Source of the DNA: Armillaria gallica
Lineage: Eukaryota > Basidiomycota > Agaricomycetes > Agaricales > Physalacriaceae
Direction of reading: 5' to 3'
Assembly (NCBI GenBank): GCA_037576215.1
Contig: JBANDB010000012.1
Span: 372,001 to 436,000, forward strand
DNA length: 64,000 nucleotides
The notes under the pieces were generated by a model. The model had not been told where the DNA came from. It was given only the letters and a program-made list of their open reading frames with translations, and ran no database searches. Below are positions 1 to 11,448 of this stretch, piece after piece (position 1 is the first letter of the stretch; each line of letters starts with the position of its first letter). A program made the translations under genes and the position numbers.

Positions 1-646
1 GCTAATGTTTTAGATAGCTTATTCATGTTGCCCATTTTCTGTTCATCTCGCATGTTTTTGATCTCACTTATTCACACTTGTATGTTTGGTAGTCTGATGT
101 TATTTGCCACTCTGTAGTTTTATATTTTACAATCACTCTCATAATGCAGAATGAAGAGTTTCATGTTGACATTTTAGCTTTGTGATGTGAAGAAGAAGCA
201 TGAGAAATAATTTTAATTAAGTAACACTAGCACAAGAGTGGTAGGAATGAACAAGATCTAGATCTATTGAACAAAGTGCATTTATGATTTTAAGACAGTA
301 GTGATAAAAGCATCAAGTATTAGCAGCCAAAACAAATGAGGGTAAGAGTGAAGTGAGCCTAAACATTCTGAGATTCTATATACTCATTGAACTTGACCAG
401 TTGAGGGAGGGGATCTTTGGTCCAATGCCAGAAAATGTGCACTAGTTTTCCCTTGTGAATGATGGTTTTCCATCTGAAGATTGTATGAAAGAAGAGACAT
501 ATCAAGATCTGACAAACCTCTGAACACCTTCACCATCTTCACTTTTGAGTCAAGATGGTGAAACTCTTGCCCCATGATTCTAGTACCATCACAGACTGCT
601 TCAAGGACACCTGATCAGTATCTGGCACATATCATTGAGGAGAAAG
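1..646. repeat. Direct repeat copy 1 (646 bp, cut by window start)
   Basis: This block matches 5384-6029 without any indel at a constant offset of 5,383 bp; I count about ten substitutions. It may extend upstream of the window. On the minus strand (384-575) it contains a 63-codon ATG frame starting MGQEFHHLDSK, preserved in the second copy with three amino-acid changes, so it may be an exon of a repeated gene. No terminal TG..CA or inverted repeat is seen at the homology edge near 646, so I do not call it an LTR. Confidence 0.85.
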
Positions 647-1691
647 CACACATTCAGATGCCTCCATTATCTGGTGCATCATCTTCATGACAGAGACTTG
701 TGCGAGGAGGTTGCATGAGTACTCTCAATTTTCTGCATGGTTGCGTCGCCCCATCATGGTAGCCATGGAAGGAAAGAGACAACCTAGAGTACATTTGGAC
801 CATGGATTTATGGAACTGAGCTGACGATGGTTGAAGAGATCCATATGATTTTCCTTCATGATTCCTTCTCAGGGACATGAAAACAAAAGTCAACATCCAC
901 CATATCTCCCTCCCTGCCTAACCGGTGTTTTTGTCATTGGAAATTTTAGCCTCAAAGTCACTGTTGGATGCACAGTGGTCACGACAAAGAACTCTGGTCT
1001 TTGTCACTTGAAAAAATTGCCTCGAAGTTGACATCAATGGACAGTGGGCACTACCAAGAATCCTGGTTTCCTGTTATTAAAAAAATTATCCTCGAATTCA
1101 TCTTGCTACCAAGAGCTCTGGATTCTTGTCATTAAAAAAAAATAGCCTCAAAGTGTAACACAGTTTTTTTTTTTTGACAGCTCTCCCCATTCTTGTGTGC
1201 ATATCCCCAAAACCCCATAGTTCTACCTCTATGTCTTTATTATCATGAGAACTTTTTCATTGAGCAACTTTCCCCATTGACTACATGTCGAACATTCACA
1301 AATGAGGCCCACCTGTAGTTCCCTCCAGTAAATGGATCCCAACCTATCACTTCTGCAAGCACTCACAATTTTTCAGGATCACACAGGATGTGCATTCAGA
1401 CAGGTCCCCATACATTAAACGCCATTGTCTGTCTCTGCATCTCTGACACTTGTACAGCCTCAACGTCTGAAGATGCATTGATGACTGCTTTGAAGGGCAT
1501 GAAGACTTGCCACAGTGATGCCTTATCCAACCCCCAATCAGTGTTGTCAACCTGGTCCAATCACCATCAAGTGTTTGCAATGTGGATTCATCATTTTTTC
1601 TTCGCTCACTGTCATTCCAGCATTCAGAAATTTGACATTGAGCAACCGAGAACAAGCAGTAAAGTGAGTTCTTATCTTCTATCTCGCCTCT

Positions 1692-2747
1692 GTGATATTA
1701 ACATGCAACAAGCAGCCCACCAAGCACCCTCATATCTCTGACCCCAAGGCCAGTCCAGGCAGGGAGCGAGCAGCATTGAATCCGTCTAAAAGGGGAGCAA
1801 CTATCATGGCCCCCTCAGAGCTGGTTCCTGAGGTATGTTGTATTGAAACGCATCATTTGGCTTCACTTATTGGTATCTAGACTCCCCCCGAAGACAACCA
1901 TAGCTCTCCCATTTCAGGTTTGTCAAGGTCTGCACCCCAGGATTCCCCCACCCTTGGTCCTGCCTTTGAAGACAAACCACAAGACGAACTGCAATCTCAA
2001 GGATTGCAAGGAGTCTCTACTAATCTGATCCCCATTTCTTCTCAAGGAGTCAAAGAGGAGGCCATACATGCTATTATCATTCAGTGCAGTATAATATTCA
2101 TTAATTGGACAGATAACCGAATGGGATGACCATGATGTTCTTGAGGCAACCTTGGTCAACTTGGATGAGACTGGCAGGGAGGGGTATTACACCCATGCTG
2201 CATCTCCCTATGAGGTGCGTGTTCTATGGTACACTGTTGCCATATACTTACCATGAAAATAGGATTCAATCATAGAGGAAGAGGTATCGGTGCCAAAGGC
2301 AAGTTTTCATTCGGCAAATGGGATGACATCTGCTTATACTGTGTCCAGGGAAAAGGATGTTCAGAGGCTCCCCCCCTTACCCAAGCTGTCAACACTCGTG
2401 TATCCATAGCCAACGTTCCAGATGCTGACAAGCCCACAGCGGCACTGCCTCCCAGACCCAGGATTCCAGTGACTGATATGGCCTTGTTTTCTGAGTACAT
2501 GGGCAGGTCCATGCTGAAGCCCCCTACCCTATCTATGGCCACCATTGCGGATTTGTGCCAATCACTCCAGACAGGCAGTGCTGTCGCGAATTTCCACATC
2601 GCCCTGTTTGAGTTGCAGGTTCAACTTCATATTCTCCAGTCCATGCTCACAACTCAGGAGATCAAGAGGAAAGGGCTGAACCTCATGTTGGCGGTGTCAT
2701 GCCCGCAGCGTGGCTACCCATGTAAATTCGCGAATTGGCATGTTTAA
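1692..2747 (+). pseudogene. Relic of a multi-exon gene of unknown family
   Basis: Several plus-strand open pieces are separated by plausible introns: one near 1834-1918 (GTATGT to TTTCAG) and one near 2215-2262 (GTGCGT to AAATAG). The last piece (about 2263-2747) is the longest, has a short cysteine cluster (ICLYCVQGKGC) and a helical C-terminal half. The joins do not all keep frame, and I see no intact start-to-stop path, so this looks like a decayed gene or transposon-borne gene. I do not recognise the family. Upstream sequence 647-1691 holds only short frames on both strands. Confidence 0.35.
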
Positions 2748-4450
2748 GCATTAGCTTATAGGCTACACTTAGGGAGCTTGCTAAGCAGACATGTGGATAC
2801 ATAATCTAAGCGAGGTTACTGAAGCGATGTCACAGTATGTCAATGGAAACAACAGAGCTAACCAAGGACTTGATCATAGCGCTGTACCGGAAGGGCAGGC
2901 TTGACAGAAAGGCCATTTAGCAAGCTCACTCCTTCCAATAAGCTTGACCTGTGCTCGCATCAGTAGGATGAACTTAGAGGTGAATTGCAACACCTTGATG
3001 ATAGCCATGTGCTCGCTTAATGAAAGAAGCATGGTGCCTGAAAATCCAGAGATAACCTTGTGCAAGGACGGAAATGGAGAGAGATCACGAGGCAGGCCTA
3101 AGACAAGGGTTTCGGCCAAGAGATTAGCAGGTTGGCTAGCAATCCGAAGGATCTGATGGCTAATATGCCTAAGAAAGGAGCTGTCCACCAGAAAGGAGCT
3201 CCGGAAGAGAGATGCTGTGGCCTTAATTGCCAGTTGCCAAGGTCCTAGGCCCACGGAGGTGACTTTGACATGCACCATCATTGCAACACCTTGATGAGAC
3301 CAATCAGAGGCAGTATGACTCACCTGCCAAGGAATACCACAGCTGCGGTGGACTGACATCGAAAACCATAGAAATGCATCAAAATATCTATACCCTTTTC
3401 TGTACTCATGGACTGTTTGTAATCATCTTCCGCTCATAGTATATAAGTAGTCCAGTTAGGCAGTGTACAAGGGAAGTTACTATTTGCCCTCTTCTCTGCT
3501 AAAGGCACAGTGCGAATGGCTTGAGTTGCATTTAAAAGGTTTAGCTTGGAATCTGTGGGTCTCCTGCCTTGCGTAGTGAGCCTACTAGTCGCTAGCCTTG
3601 GAAATCATAACAGACAAGTGCCGAGAGACTGTATCTTGGTGAGAGAGTCATTAGTTGGCTTCCGGGCTTGCGCATTGTAGCAAGCTTGCAGAGAAATAGA
3701 ATCAGAGAGAGATTTTGGATAATAAACTTCGGTTTACTTGAGATAAATAAAAGATTCGGAATCAGTGAAGCTGCCCCAGTCTTGAGAGTATACTTGGTTA
3801 CATCTGAGAGAAGCTCTGTTCCATTTCTGGTGCAGTGTGAAGGAGTGTTTTGTGTTGAGAGTGATTTGTGCGGGAATTGGCCAGATCGGGCTGCTCCGTG
3901 ACAGCTGCACAAAGGTGTAGTAGGTGCACACTGGCTGAAAGAACTCTGGTGGTGCCTTGTTACTTAGCGAGCTTGCTGGGTGCAAGACCTGTTTTGTTTG
4001 AGGGTTTATTGTGATTTGTTTGAGAGTGCCGAGGGCCTCATTTGCGACAAGTTGGGAGTCAGGTTTAGCAGACTAGAGTAATACAAGGGTATGCGCAGTT
4101 GGACCTAGTGGCACTTTGTACTAGCGAGCTCACTGAACGGACTTTTGTCGTGACCAGTTGGGATTCAGGTTTAGCAAGCTAAGAAGAAGGCGAAGTCGTG
4201 CGCAGTTGGACCTAGCGGCGATTCGTACTTAGTGAGCTCACTGTGTGGACTGTGTCATTTTCGCGGATTTGTGTGTCTGTTTGTATAAATTATAAAAGTC
4301 TTTGCCTTGAGGGTTGTGTGGTACTCTGTGCTCTCTTGTAAAAAGCTTCAGAGGAGAAATAAAGAGAACTTGAGATATTGCTGGTTACTTCGTGTTGCGT
4401 CGGGCCATTGAGAAAGAGCTCTTGAGATTTGTTGAGATACTGTCAGCGCG
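2740..4450 (+). other. LTR-like non-coding block
   Basis: No credible coding frame lies here. The block starts near TGTTTAAGC, holds a TATATAAG box at about 3440, an AATAAA signal at about 4360, and can be ended at GCGCA near 4450. A short motif of the type AGCGAGCTTGCT or AGTGAGCTCACT recurs at least six times. These are the contents of a retrotransposon LTR, but I found no second copy and no target duplication, so solo-LTR status is an inference. Confidence 0.3.
4047..4253. repeat. Two-unit tandem duplication, period about 105 bp
   Basis: Units at about 4047-4147 and 4152-4253 share the anchors AGTTGGGA, TCAGGTTTAGCA, TGCGCAGTTGGACCTAG and GAGCTCACTG, with scattered substitutions and small indels. 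It sits inside the LTR-like block. Confidence 0.7.
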
Positions 4451-4649
4451 CAAGTGGAATTAAATTCCTTGCTCCCCTCTGCACTTATAGAGATTGGTGT
4501 GTGTGTGTTAGTGGGGTTGAGTGTAGGTTTGGTGTGTGTTCACGCTAGGCCACTCTTAGTTTCACCAGTGCATGCCATGAAGCTCTTCAGCGGACCATGG
4601 ACAAACACCCATGTCCTTCTGAGGTTTCCTTCCTGATCCAATCAGCTGA

Positions 4650-5395
4650 TTGGATGATGTGTATAGTCTGCTGTCTGCTCGACAGAAAATGAAGGGCACC
4701 ACTTTGGACCCTGCGAAAACCATATCAATCTATGGTCTTGTCCACCATGCCCTCTCCAACTGGGAAGAGCATGACATCCCTGCCATTGTTGCATCTGGTG
4801 GCCTCCCTCTTCAGTCAAGCGACTCCTTCACCTAGGCACAGGAGCAGAATGATTGCTATTTGAATGAGGTTTGGGGAAAGGGAGGGCAGGATGTGGATGA
4901 CAATGAGTATTATGATGTGTAGGAGGTGATGGATCAGATGTTGCACAACCAAAATCCATGTGGATACCCCTCTTGCATTCCCCATAGGGTAACCATTCCC
5001 ACACCTGTGACAACAAAGCATCTGGACACTGCCACAGCTGCCATTGCTTCTAGCTGGACTTATGCCTCCAAACCCTCTTTCAAACCCCTCTCCAAACTCA
5101 TGGCAGCTGCCTCATCCAATGCCATCTCTTCTGGCAGTCAAGCAGTCACTCATTCTACCAAACCCTCTTCTAGACCCCCCTCAAGACCTATGGTGGCTGC
5201 CCCATCCAATGCAGTCACTTCTGGCAGTCAAGCAGTCACTCATGCCACCAAAGCCTCATTCAGACCCCCCTCCAGACCCATGGCAGCTGCCCCATCTAAT
5301 GCCATTGCTTCTGGCAGTTGGACACATAACCCAGCCCCACCCAAACTCAGAAAAAATAGTTCTTCCATTGCTTTTGTTTTATTGCTAATGTTTTA
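4650..5395 (+). pseudogene. Decayed ORF with in-frame stops and a repeat-rich C-terminus
   Basis: A single frame runs from just after a TGA (4647-4649) to 5395, broken by TAG at 4833-4835 and TAG at 4920-4922. The first part is of ordinary composition (contains MKGTTLDP and NWEEHDIPA). The last part is a Ser/Pro/Ala-rich tandem repeat. No start ATG sits at the front of the frame; an upstream piece in another frame (MDKHPCPSEVS at about 4600) suggests a frameshift. The family is not recognised. It runs straight into repeat copy 2. Confidence 0.4.
5070..5327 (+). repeat. 90-bp coding minisatellite, about 2.9 units
   Basis: Units begin at 5070, 5160 and 5250 with no indels; the last is truncated at about 5327. 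Each encodes 30 residues with the cores RPPSRPM, AAPSNA and SGSQAV, in the frame of the surrounding decayed ORF. Confidence 0.85.
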
Positions 5396-6029
5396 GATAG
5401 CTTATCTGTGTTGCCCATTTTCTGTTCATCTCACATGTTTTTGATCTCACTTATTCACACTTGTATGTTTGGTAGTCTGATGTTATTTGCCACTCTGTAG
5501 TTTTATATTTTACAATCACTCTCATAATGCAGAATGAAGAGTTTCATGTTGACATTTTAGCTTTGTGATGTGAAGAAGAAGCATGAGAAATAATTTTGAT
5601 TAAGTAACATTAGCACAAGAGTGGTAGGAATGAACAAGATCTAGATCTATTGAACAAAGTGCATTTATGATTTTAAGACAGTAGTGATAAAAGCATCAAG
5701 TATTAGCAGCCAAAACAAATGAGGGTAAGAGTGAAGTGAGCCTAAACATTCTGAGATTCTATATACTCATTGAACTTGACCAGTTGAGGGAGGGGATCTT
5801 TGGTCCAATGCCAGAAAATGTGCACTAGTTTTCCCTTGTGAATGATGGTTTTCCACCTGAAGATTGTATGAAAGAAGAGACATCTCAAGATCTGACAAAC
5901 CTCTGAACACCTTCACCACCTTCACTTTTGAGTCAAGATGGTGAAACTCTTGCCCCATGATTCTAGTACCATCACAGACTGCTTCAAGGACACTTGATCA
6001 GTATCTGGCACATATCATTGAGGAGAAAG
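5384..6029. repeat. Direct repeat copy 2 (646 bp)
   Basis: Colinear with 1-646 without indels, about 98.5% identical by eye. The homology stops abruptly at 6029. It contains the second copy of the 63-codon minus-strand frame (5767-5958). Confidence 0.9.
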
Positions 6030-8256
6030 GGTCATCAAGGAAACCAGGTCTCCTTCAAGATTGTCCATTGTTTTGATAAGCTTCTTGGAAAGTGTGGCAG
6101 AACTGCAGACAAAGGTGGATGCTTGAACTAGTTGGGGAACATCATTGCAATTGTAGGCAAGATGGTGATAGATGTGGTAGGTGTCATTCAATATACCCTC
6201 TCCTTGACCTATAAGTTTTTATTTGAGTTTGTGGCAGAGTCAAATAAGAGATGTATGCACAGGAGGCATCACAGTACTTGCAATAGGCCTTTTTAAACTT
6301 AGCATTGATACTGTTAATCTTCCAGGGTTCCTGGGAGTATGATATCCTGCTTTGCCTCTTTGTGTCCTTTTTTTACCCATCAACAGCTCTGGGAGTGGAT
6401 CAGTGCACTGTTCCCTAAGATGGGTCCAAATGGCCTTTATGGTCCCATGAATACCTGACCCAGTACCTGTAGTCATGTTGGATACAGCATGCTCTTGACA
6501 CATGTACACAATTATATACATTTAGAATTGCAGTAGTGATAATAAGTGGTCATGATCATGACACCATCTTTCCTTGGTCTGTGCTACTTGGCTACCCATG
6601 GCTTGTTGCTCAGTATAACATGACTCCATGCATCTGAGACCTGTAGTCATAGTCAGTGAGTAGACAGTAGCACAGGTAAGTGGAACAGCACCATGATATC
6701 ATACATGAAGAAATTTGTATGGTGCATAGATAGTATTCCCTCTTTGTAATATGGATTTGTATAGTATGCACTCTTTTTCTATTGGTCTCCCTTTTTTATG
6801 ACATTCTTACAATATATGCACTTTTCAATTGGTATCCTCTCTTCCTGATATTCATATAGTATTCATGCTTATCCAATTCATTGAATGTCTAGAACCCTCT
6901 TCCTCACATTCATACAATATATGCACCCATATTGAGTACAAGTCCTGTAGATGTCTGACATCATAACTATTAGACAAAGGGGGCATATAGATGGTAGTAT
7001 CTCCTGGCATACTTCTACTGCTACCAGTTGTACTGCAACAGCACCCACCTTACTGTGCCAAGGCTCTGGTCACAGGCTTTGAGATGATGAGCCTTCAAGG
7101 TGGCTTGAAAGGGTTTGCCATAGGAATCCCTGCTGGTACTAGGAGTTGGGTGAGAAGATGGGTGAGAAGGGTGTAGTTGCCCCTGTGATAAGGGCATGCA
7201 GCAGCCTGCCTGCTTTTGGCCTGTTTGGCACTGCCCAAAAGACATCAATGATGAATGAATGGCAGGTAAAACATCCATATGGCTGAGATAGTCTACTAAC
7301 AGACTGCATGAAGCCTTGATTTACATATTGAATGGTGCTGAGCACCTATATAGATGTGACATGCTACACACAACACACTACACAAACACGCAGTAATTGC
7401 AGTTCAAAGGGAGGTAGATTATACCAAGTTACAATGCTTTGTACTGTAGTTTACAAGTTCTGGGTGCAATGAATATGATTGTATATGAAAGATATATTGT
7501 GTTTTCACTCTAAGCTTGACATGTTACTGAACACAAACTGAAACTGATACAGAATAACTACCTGGTGCAGTTTCAATACTGATACTTTGCACCTGGTTGC
7601 GACTTAAAACACTCTGACTGGTTCTAAACTGTTTCTCAGGTCTTGTCTTTCTGTTTCTAGCTTATACTGCTTGCTTGCTTTACTGTTCTTGCACACATGA
7701 AGTGACCAGGTCACAATATTTCTATTCCAGGTGAGTCTACAACTCAAAGCTCTTAACTAATTAAACCCATACTATTTGCCTGGTAGTGTTCTGGGGGTCA
7801 GAAAACCTGATTCCCCACTAGATACATGGCCTGTATTTATACTGTCCTACTGGTACACTATTTCCAATCTTTTTACTACTGACTAATATACTTGCTGACC
7901 CAGCCTGGTGATGATAAACGCTCTGCCTGGCAGATATTATCTCATAACTAAGTAAGGCCGGCAAGCGGCAAGGCCCGCTACCTTGTGCCCCATCAGACGG
8001 AAACTTACAGCAGTTACCAGGATACCCTTCTAATGCAGCTCAAGCTATGGATGACAGATCAAGAAGTAGAATTAGAATCGATTGTAGTATAGAAGTATAT
8101 ATATATGACTAGATGGTCAAAGTAAAATTGATAAGCAAAAACACGGTTGTGAAACAACATGAGGTTATAATATATGGATGTTTAAGGCAGTACAAATCTG
8201 TAAAACAGTCAGTCAGACACTGTATGCACTAGAAGTAAAAAAAACTCACATATAGA
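6030..8256. other. No supportable gene
   Basis: Only short frames occur on either strand. The stretch is AT-rich with runs such as TGTATAGTATGCACTCTTTT-type imperfect repeats at 6720-6930. Near 7950-8000 it becomes GC-rich and contains CCCGCTACCTTG, which resembles one arm of the palindrome at 35240 in reverse. Otherwise I see nothing. Confidence 0.5.
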
Positions 8257-9660
8257 CTATAGAAAGGAGACATGCAGACCAGTCATTAACAGAGATTCCC
8301 AGCCAGGTGTTACAGGCTTGTGAATCCTCAAAGGATCTGAGCGGTGCAGCATTGACCTGGTAATTGTCGCGCATTCAAGAACACGGTGACGGGCATGCAG
8401 CATATTGGCGATGCAAGCGATGTCCGTATCCTTCTGCAAATCCCAACATAAGAACGTGATATGAACCAGACGGGGCAGAAACTTTGGATTGGTACATAGC
8501 TCAGTAAAGAGATGATTGCAAAAGAAAGGAAGTGTGAGATGAAGTGTCTCAAGGTTTGGAAAACACTGCATTAACGTGATGGAAGCTTCATTGTGGTAAT
8601 CAAATTCGGCCACAGAGTCCGTATAGAAAAGAGTGAACGAGGTGATACTATAAACAGGGGATGATAGGCGAGGCCATGCCGGGTTGGAAATGGTACCTTC
8701 CTAACACAACGACATTTCTTGCAAGTTATCGAGACGCAGTAGGGACCACACCAACAGTAAACCATCAGGTGAGTCACCATCTCGAAGCGTGAGGCTAGTA
8801 ACTGTCAGAAGTTCTAGAGTATGCACAAAGTCTTTAACACTTGCATCACAGGTGACGTCCAAACAGCGAAGGCTGCACATGCAGGGAAGAAGTTCCAGAA
8901 CCGCAAAAGGCTGTTTGTACAGGTGGATGCACAATGTGTTCAGGTTCTGTATGGTAGTGGGCGAGAGGGATAATGCATGGAGAGGGACGTCTGCTATGGA
9001 CAGCGACTGTAGGATCGGGACAAATGAGAAAGATGATAGGATAGAGTTTACATAGGCAGGAATTACTGTATTGGCCATGGACCCGTGGTATGAATCGGAT
9101 ATGTTGAGATAATTTAATTTGCGTAGAGATCCAGCACATGTATTCAGAGAACGCCACGCATCTTCAGGAGCATCCATTGAGAAGGTACGCCATTGGGCAC
9201 ACCTGCGAATGATGCAATTGAGGATGGCATTGCCTGCGATATGCAGTTGAGGTGCAATGATACTGATGTCGATGGGACGACCTAAACAGCGGGATATACA
9301 CTTGTCCAACACATGCAAAGTGTGTCGTGAAGAAGACAAACCCGAACTGAGGCGTAGGCTGGCATTGGATACAAAGTCCAAGCGGATATCCGACCAGAGT
9401 GAAGGGATGCCAAGGCATACATCCCTCCATTGTCGACAAACCTGCACCCATCTCCATAAATTGTCTGTTGTGGAGATGCAAGCATTGAAACCACCGTTCC
9501 GTCCCAAGACAAATATTTCTCTCAGGAGTTCATGTGGAAATATGCATACGGCTTTAGAATCGGTGCACAATACTGATACAGATCAATGAAATTCAGTACC
9601 ATATGTTTAAAGGAGCAAAATCGGACCTTCACTATGAGAAGAGGAAGACTGGTTCACCAT
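8257..9660 (-). CDS. F-box domain protein
   Basis: Likely a substrate adaptor of an SCF ubiquitin ligase. Three exons are inferred: 9660-9627 (ATG start, MVNQSSSSHSE), 9572-8708 and 8647-8257, closing phase at 429 residues. The N-terminus carries the F-box core FPHELLREIF followed by LWRWVQVCRQWRDVCLGIP and SLWSDI, the pattern of agaricomycete F-box-like proteins. The rest is leucine-rich with repeated LxxLxxL stretches, as in F-box/LRR proteins. The second intron (8648-8707) uses GTGTTA as donor; GTCGTT three codons earlier would also keep phase. Without that splice the frame stops at a TAG, so the intron model matters. The substrate cannot be told. Confidence 0.8.
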
Positions 9661-9665
9661 CGCTA

Positions 9666-10097
9666 TCACAAACAGTCAGTAAAAGAAAGAAAGTCAGATA
9701 GTATATGCTTATGTTTAGAAAAGAAATTGACAAAAGGAGAGGGAGATGCCAACTGCATGGGACTAAGCAGTGCCATCTCCTTAACGGTCTTCTTCATATC
9801 CAAGGATGGCACCAAAACACAAACAGATTCCAGTGTCACGTTGAACGATTCACGATGAATGACAGATAAACTAAAATGCTTTAATTGCAATCATATACAT
9901 TAGCCTATAACAGAGAGAAAGGCAACAAATACCTTGAACGTGAACATGCACAACACACCTCCAACCAGCTTCTCTGCATCAGGACCCATGGGAATGACAC
10001 GTCCATTCAAATTTCTAATATTGACAGGGTCAAGGTCATACTTGAGTCTTGGAGATGACGATACTGAAAGCAGCTGCGTGTCTACTTGGCACAGCAT
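9666..10097 (-). CDS. Hypothetical two-exon fragment
   Basis: An ATG frame (MLCQVDTQLL...) runs to FTFK, then a donor GTATTT and an acceptor AAAG at about 9933-9880 allow a phase-0 join to HFSLSVIHRES..., ending at TGA 9666-9668. The frame is open upstream of the ATG to a stop at about 10128, so the piece may be the 3' end of a longer or broken gene. I do not recognise it. It ends six bases from the F-box start codon on the same strand, which argues that one of the two models is incomplete. Confidence 0.3.
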
Positions 10098-11448
10098 AAC
10101 TTCACTGCTGGGGCCAGTTCCTTCTCAGGATGGAAAAAGGTAATCTAAAAATGTTGTGACTTTTCGTTACCTTTGTATGTGGGTACTGGCAACCCCCTGC
10201 TAAATTCAGACTCCGAGTGTTACCAAAAATGAACTGGAATACCCGTGTTTTATGGATGCACCTACTGTGGGTCGAAGGAGCAAGATTCAGCTCTAGTTTT
10301 GCAGGAACAATTTACTCAGAATAAAATTCTACATGTATTCTTCGAGGCACTTTGTTTGATTTACATCATTTTCCTTGATTTTGGTGAAGTTTATCATGAT
10401 TGCAGAATGAAATTTTCACTTTTGTCTTGAAGAATACATGTATTTTAGTCAGGAAAGACATCTCCTGTGTTTTTTGGAGCAGCTTCGACTCTGTGGAGGC
10501 CTATACAAGGTGCATAACTTCAGGGTACAAATATGTACAAACAGTTGCATGGTACCAATTTTGTCATGGTTGAAGGTGTTTAATTGTTACCAAACACATC
10601 ATTTAAGGTGTAAATGAGTGGGAGTTGATATATGAACACTTTAGGACAATGAGATCAAGGAAATATGACAATAAGTATAGCAGCCTTGTTCTCCAGGCTA
10701 TGAGAGAGAGACACAATGGTTGCAAGGATGCCATGTATATTAACAAAAGGAGAAGATTACTGCCATGATTAGGATTCCTTGTAACATTATCTCATGGAGG
10801 CATGCATCGCATACACTGTACAGGTCCCAAACAAAGAGTACAGATGGTCATCGACAAATGCGGAAGGGATTTGCCACCGGAAGGCCCAAAAAGGTGCTTA
10901 CTCAGCTCACAGTCCAGAACCGGGGGTTGCCGGTGCCCACTGTATGCCGCAAAAACAGGATAAGGAAAACTCAATGAAAAACTTGTCCTTTTTAGTGTTC
11001 CTTTCAGGTGCCAAAAATAGCTGCTTTTCTACAAATGAAAAGCAGTTTCCTTTGTTCTGACTGTGGGAAACACATTTTACATTTTATTTTTCAAGCTCTT
11101 TTCCTTACCTTAAAAGAGTACGTAAATGATCCTGCCTTTCAACTTGTTTTTCTGAACTTGTTTTTACCTTTAGAAGACCAGATGAAATGTCGCAACATTG
11201 TGAGATCTCGTTTTTCCGATCGGAAAATGCATCGGCCCCAGCAGTGCTTGTTGGAGTAGCATGGCCATTATTCACCCAAGACTATAACATAACACATCAG
11301 TATGAATTTACAGCCCCTGCAAAGACAGAGAACACCTTGGGTTTAAACATATTCGAAGTAGTCTTGATTGACCGCTTGCCTGAATTGCTGACCATGAGCA
11401 TGTCGTAAGGAACACTGTCAGTTCACTGCCATTGCACATACTCTAGCG
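10098..11448. other. No supportable gene
   Basis: Short overlapping frames in all phases, none with a recognisable domain or consistent splicing. Nothing further seen. Confidence 0.5.

Noticed and set aside
1..6029. Calling the 646-bp repeats LTRs of one element
   Set aside because: No TG..CA ends, PBS or PPT at the homology edge, and the left edge is unseen.
8789..9589. Plus-strand frames opposite the F-box gene
   Set aside because: They are antisense shadows of a well-supported F-box coding sequence and carry no domain.
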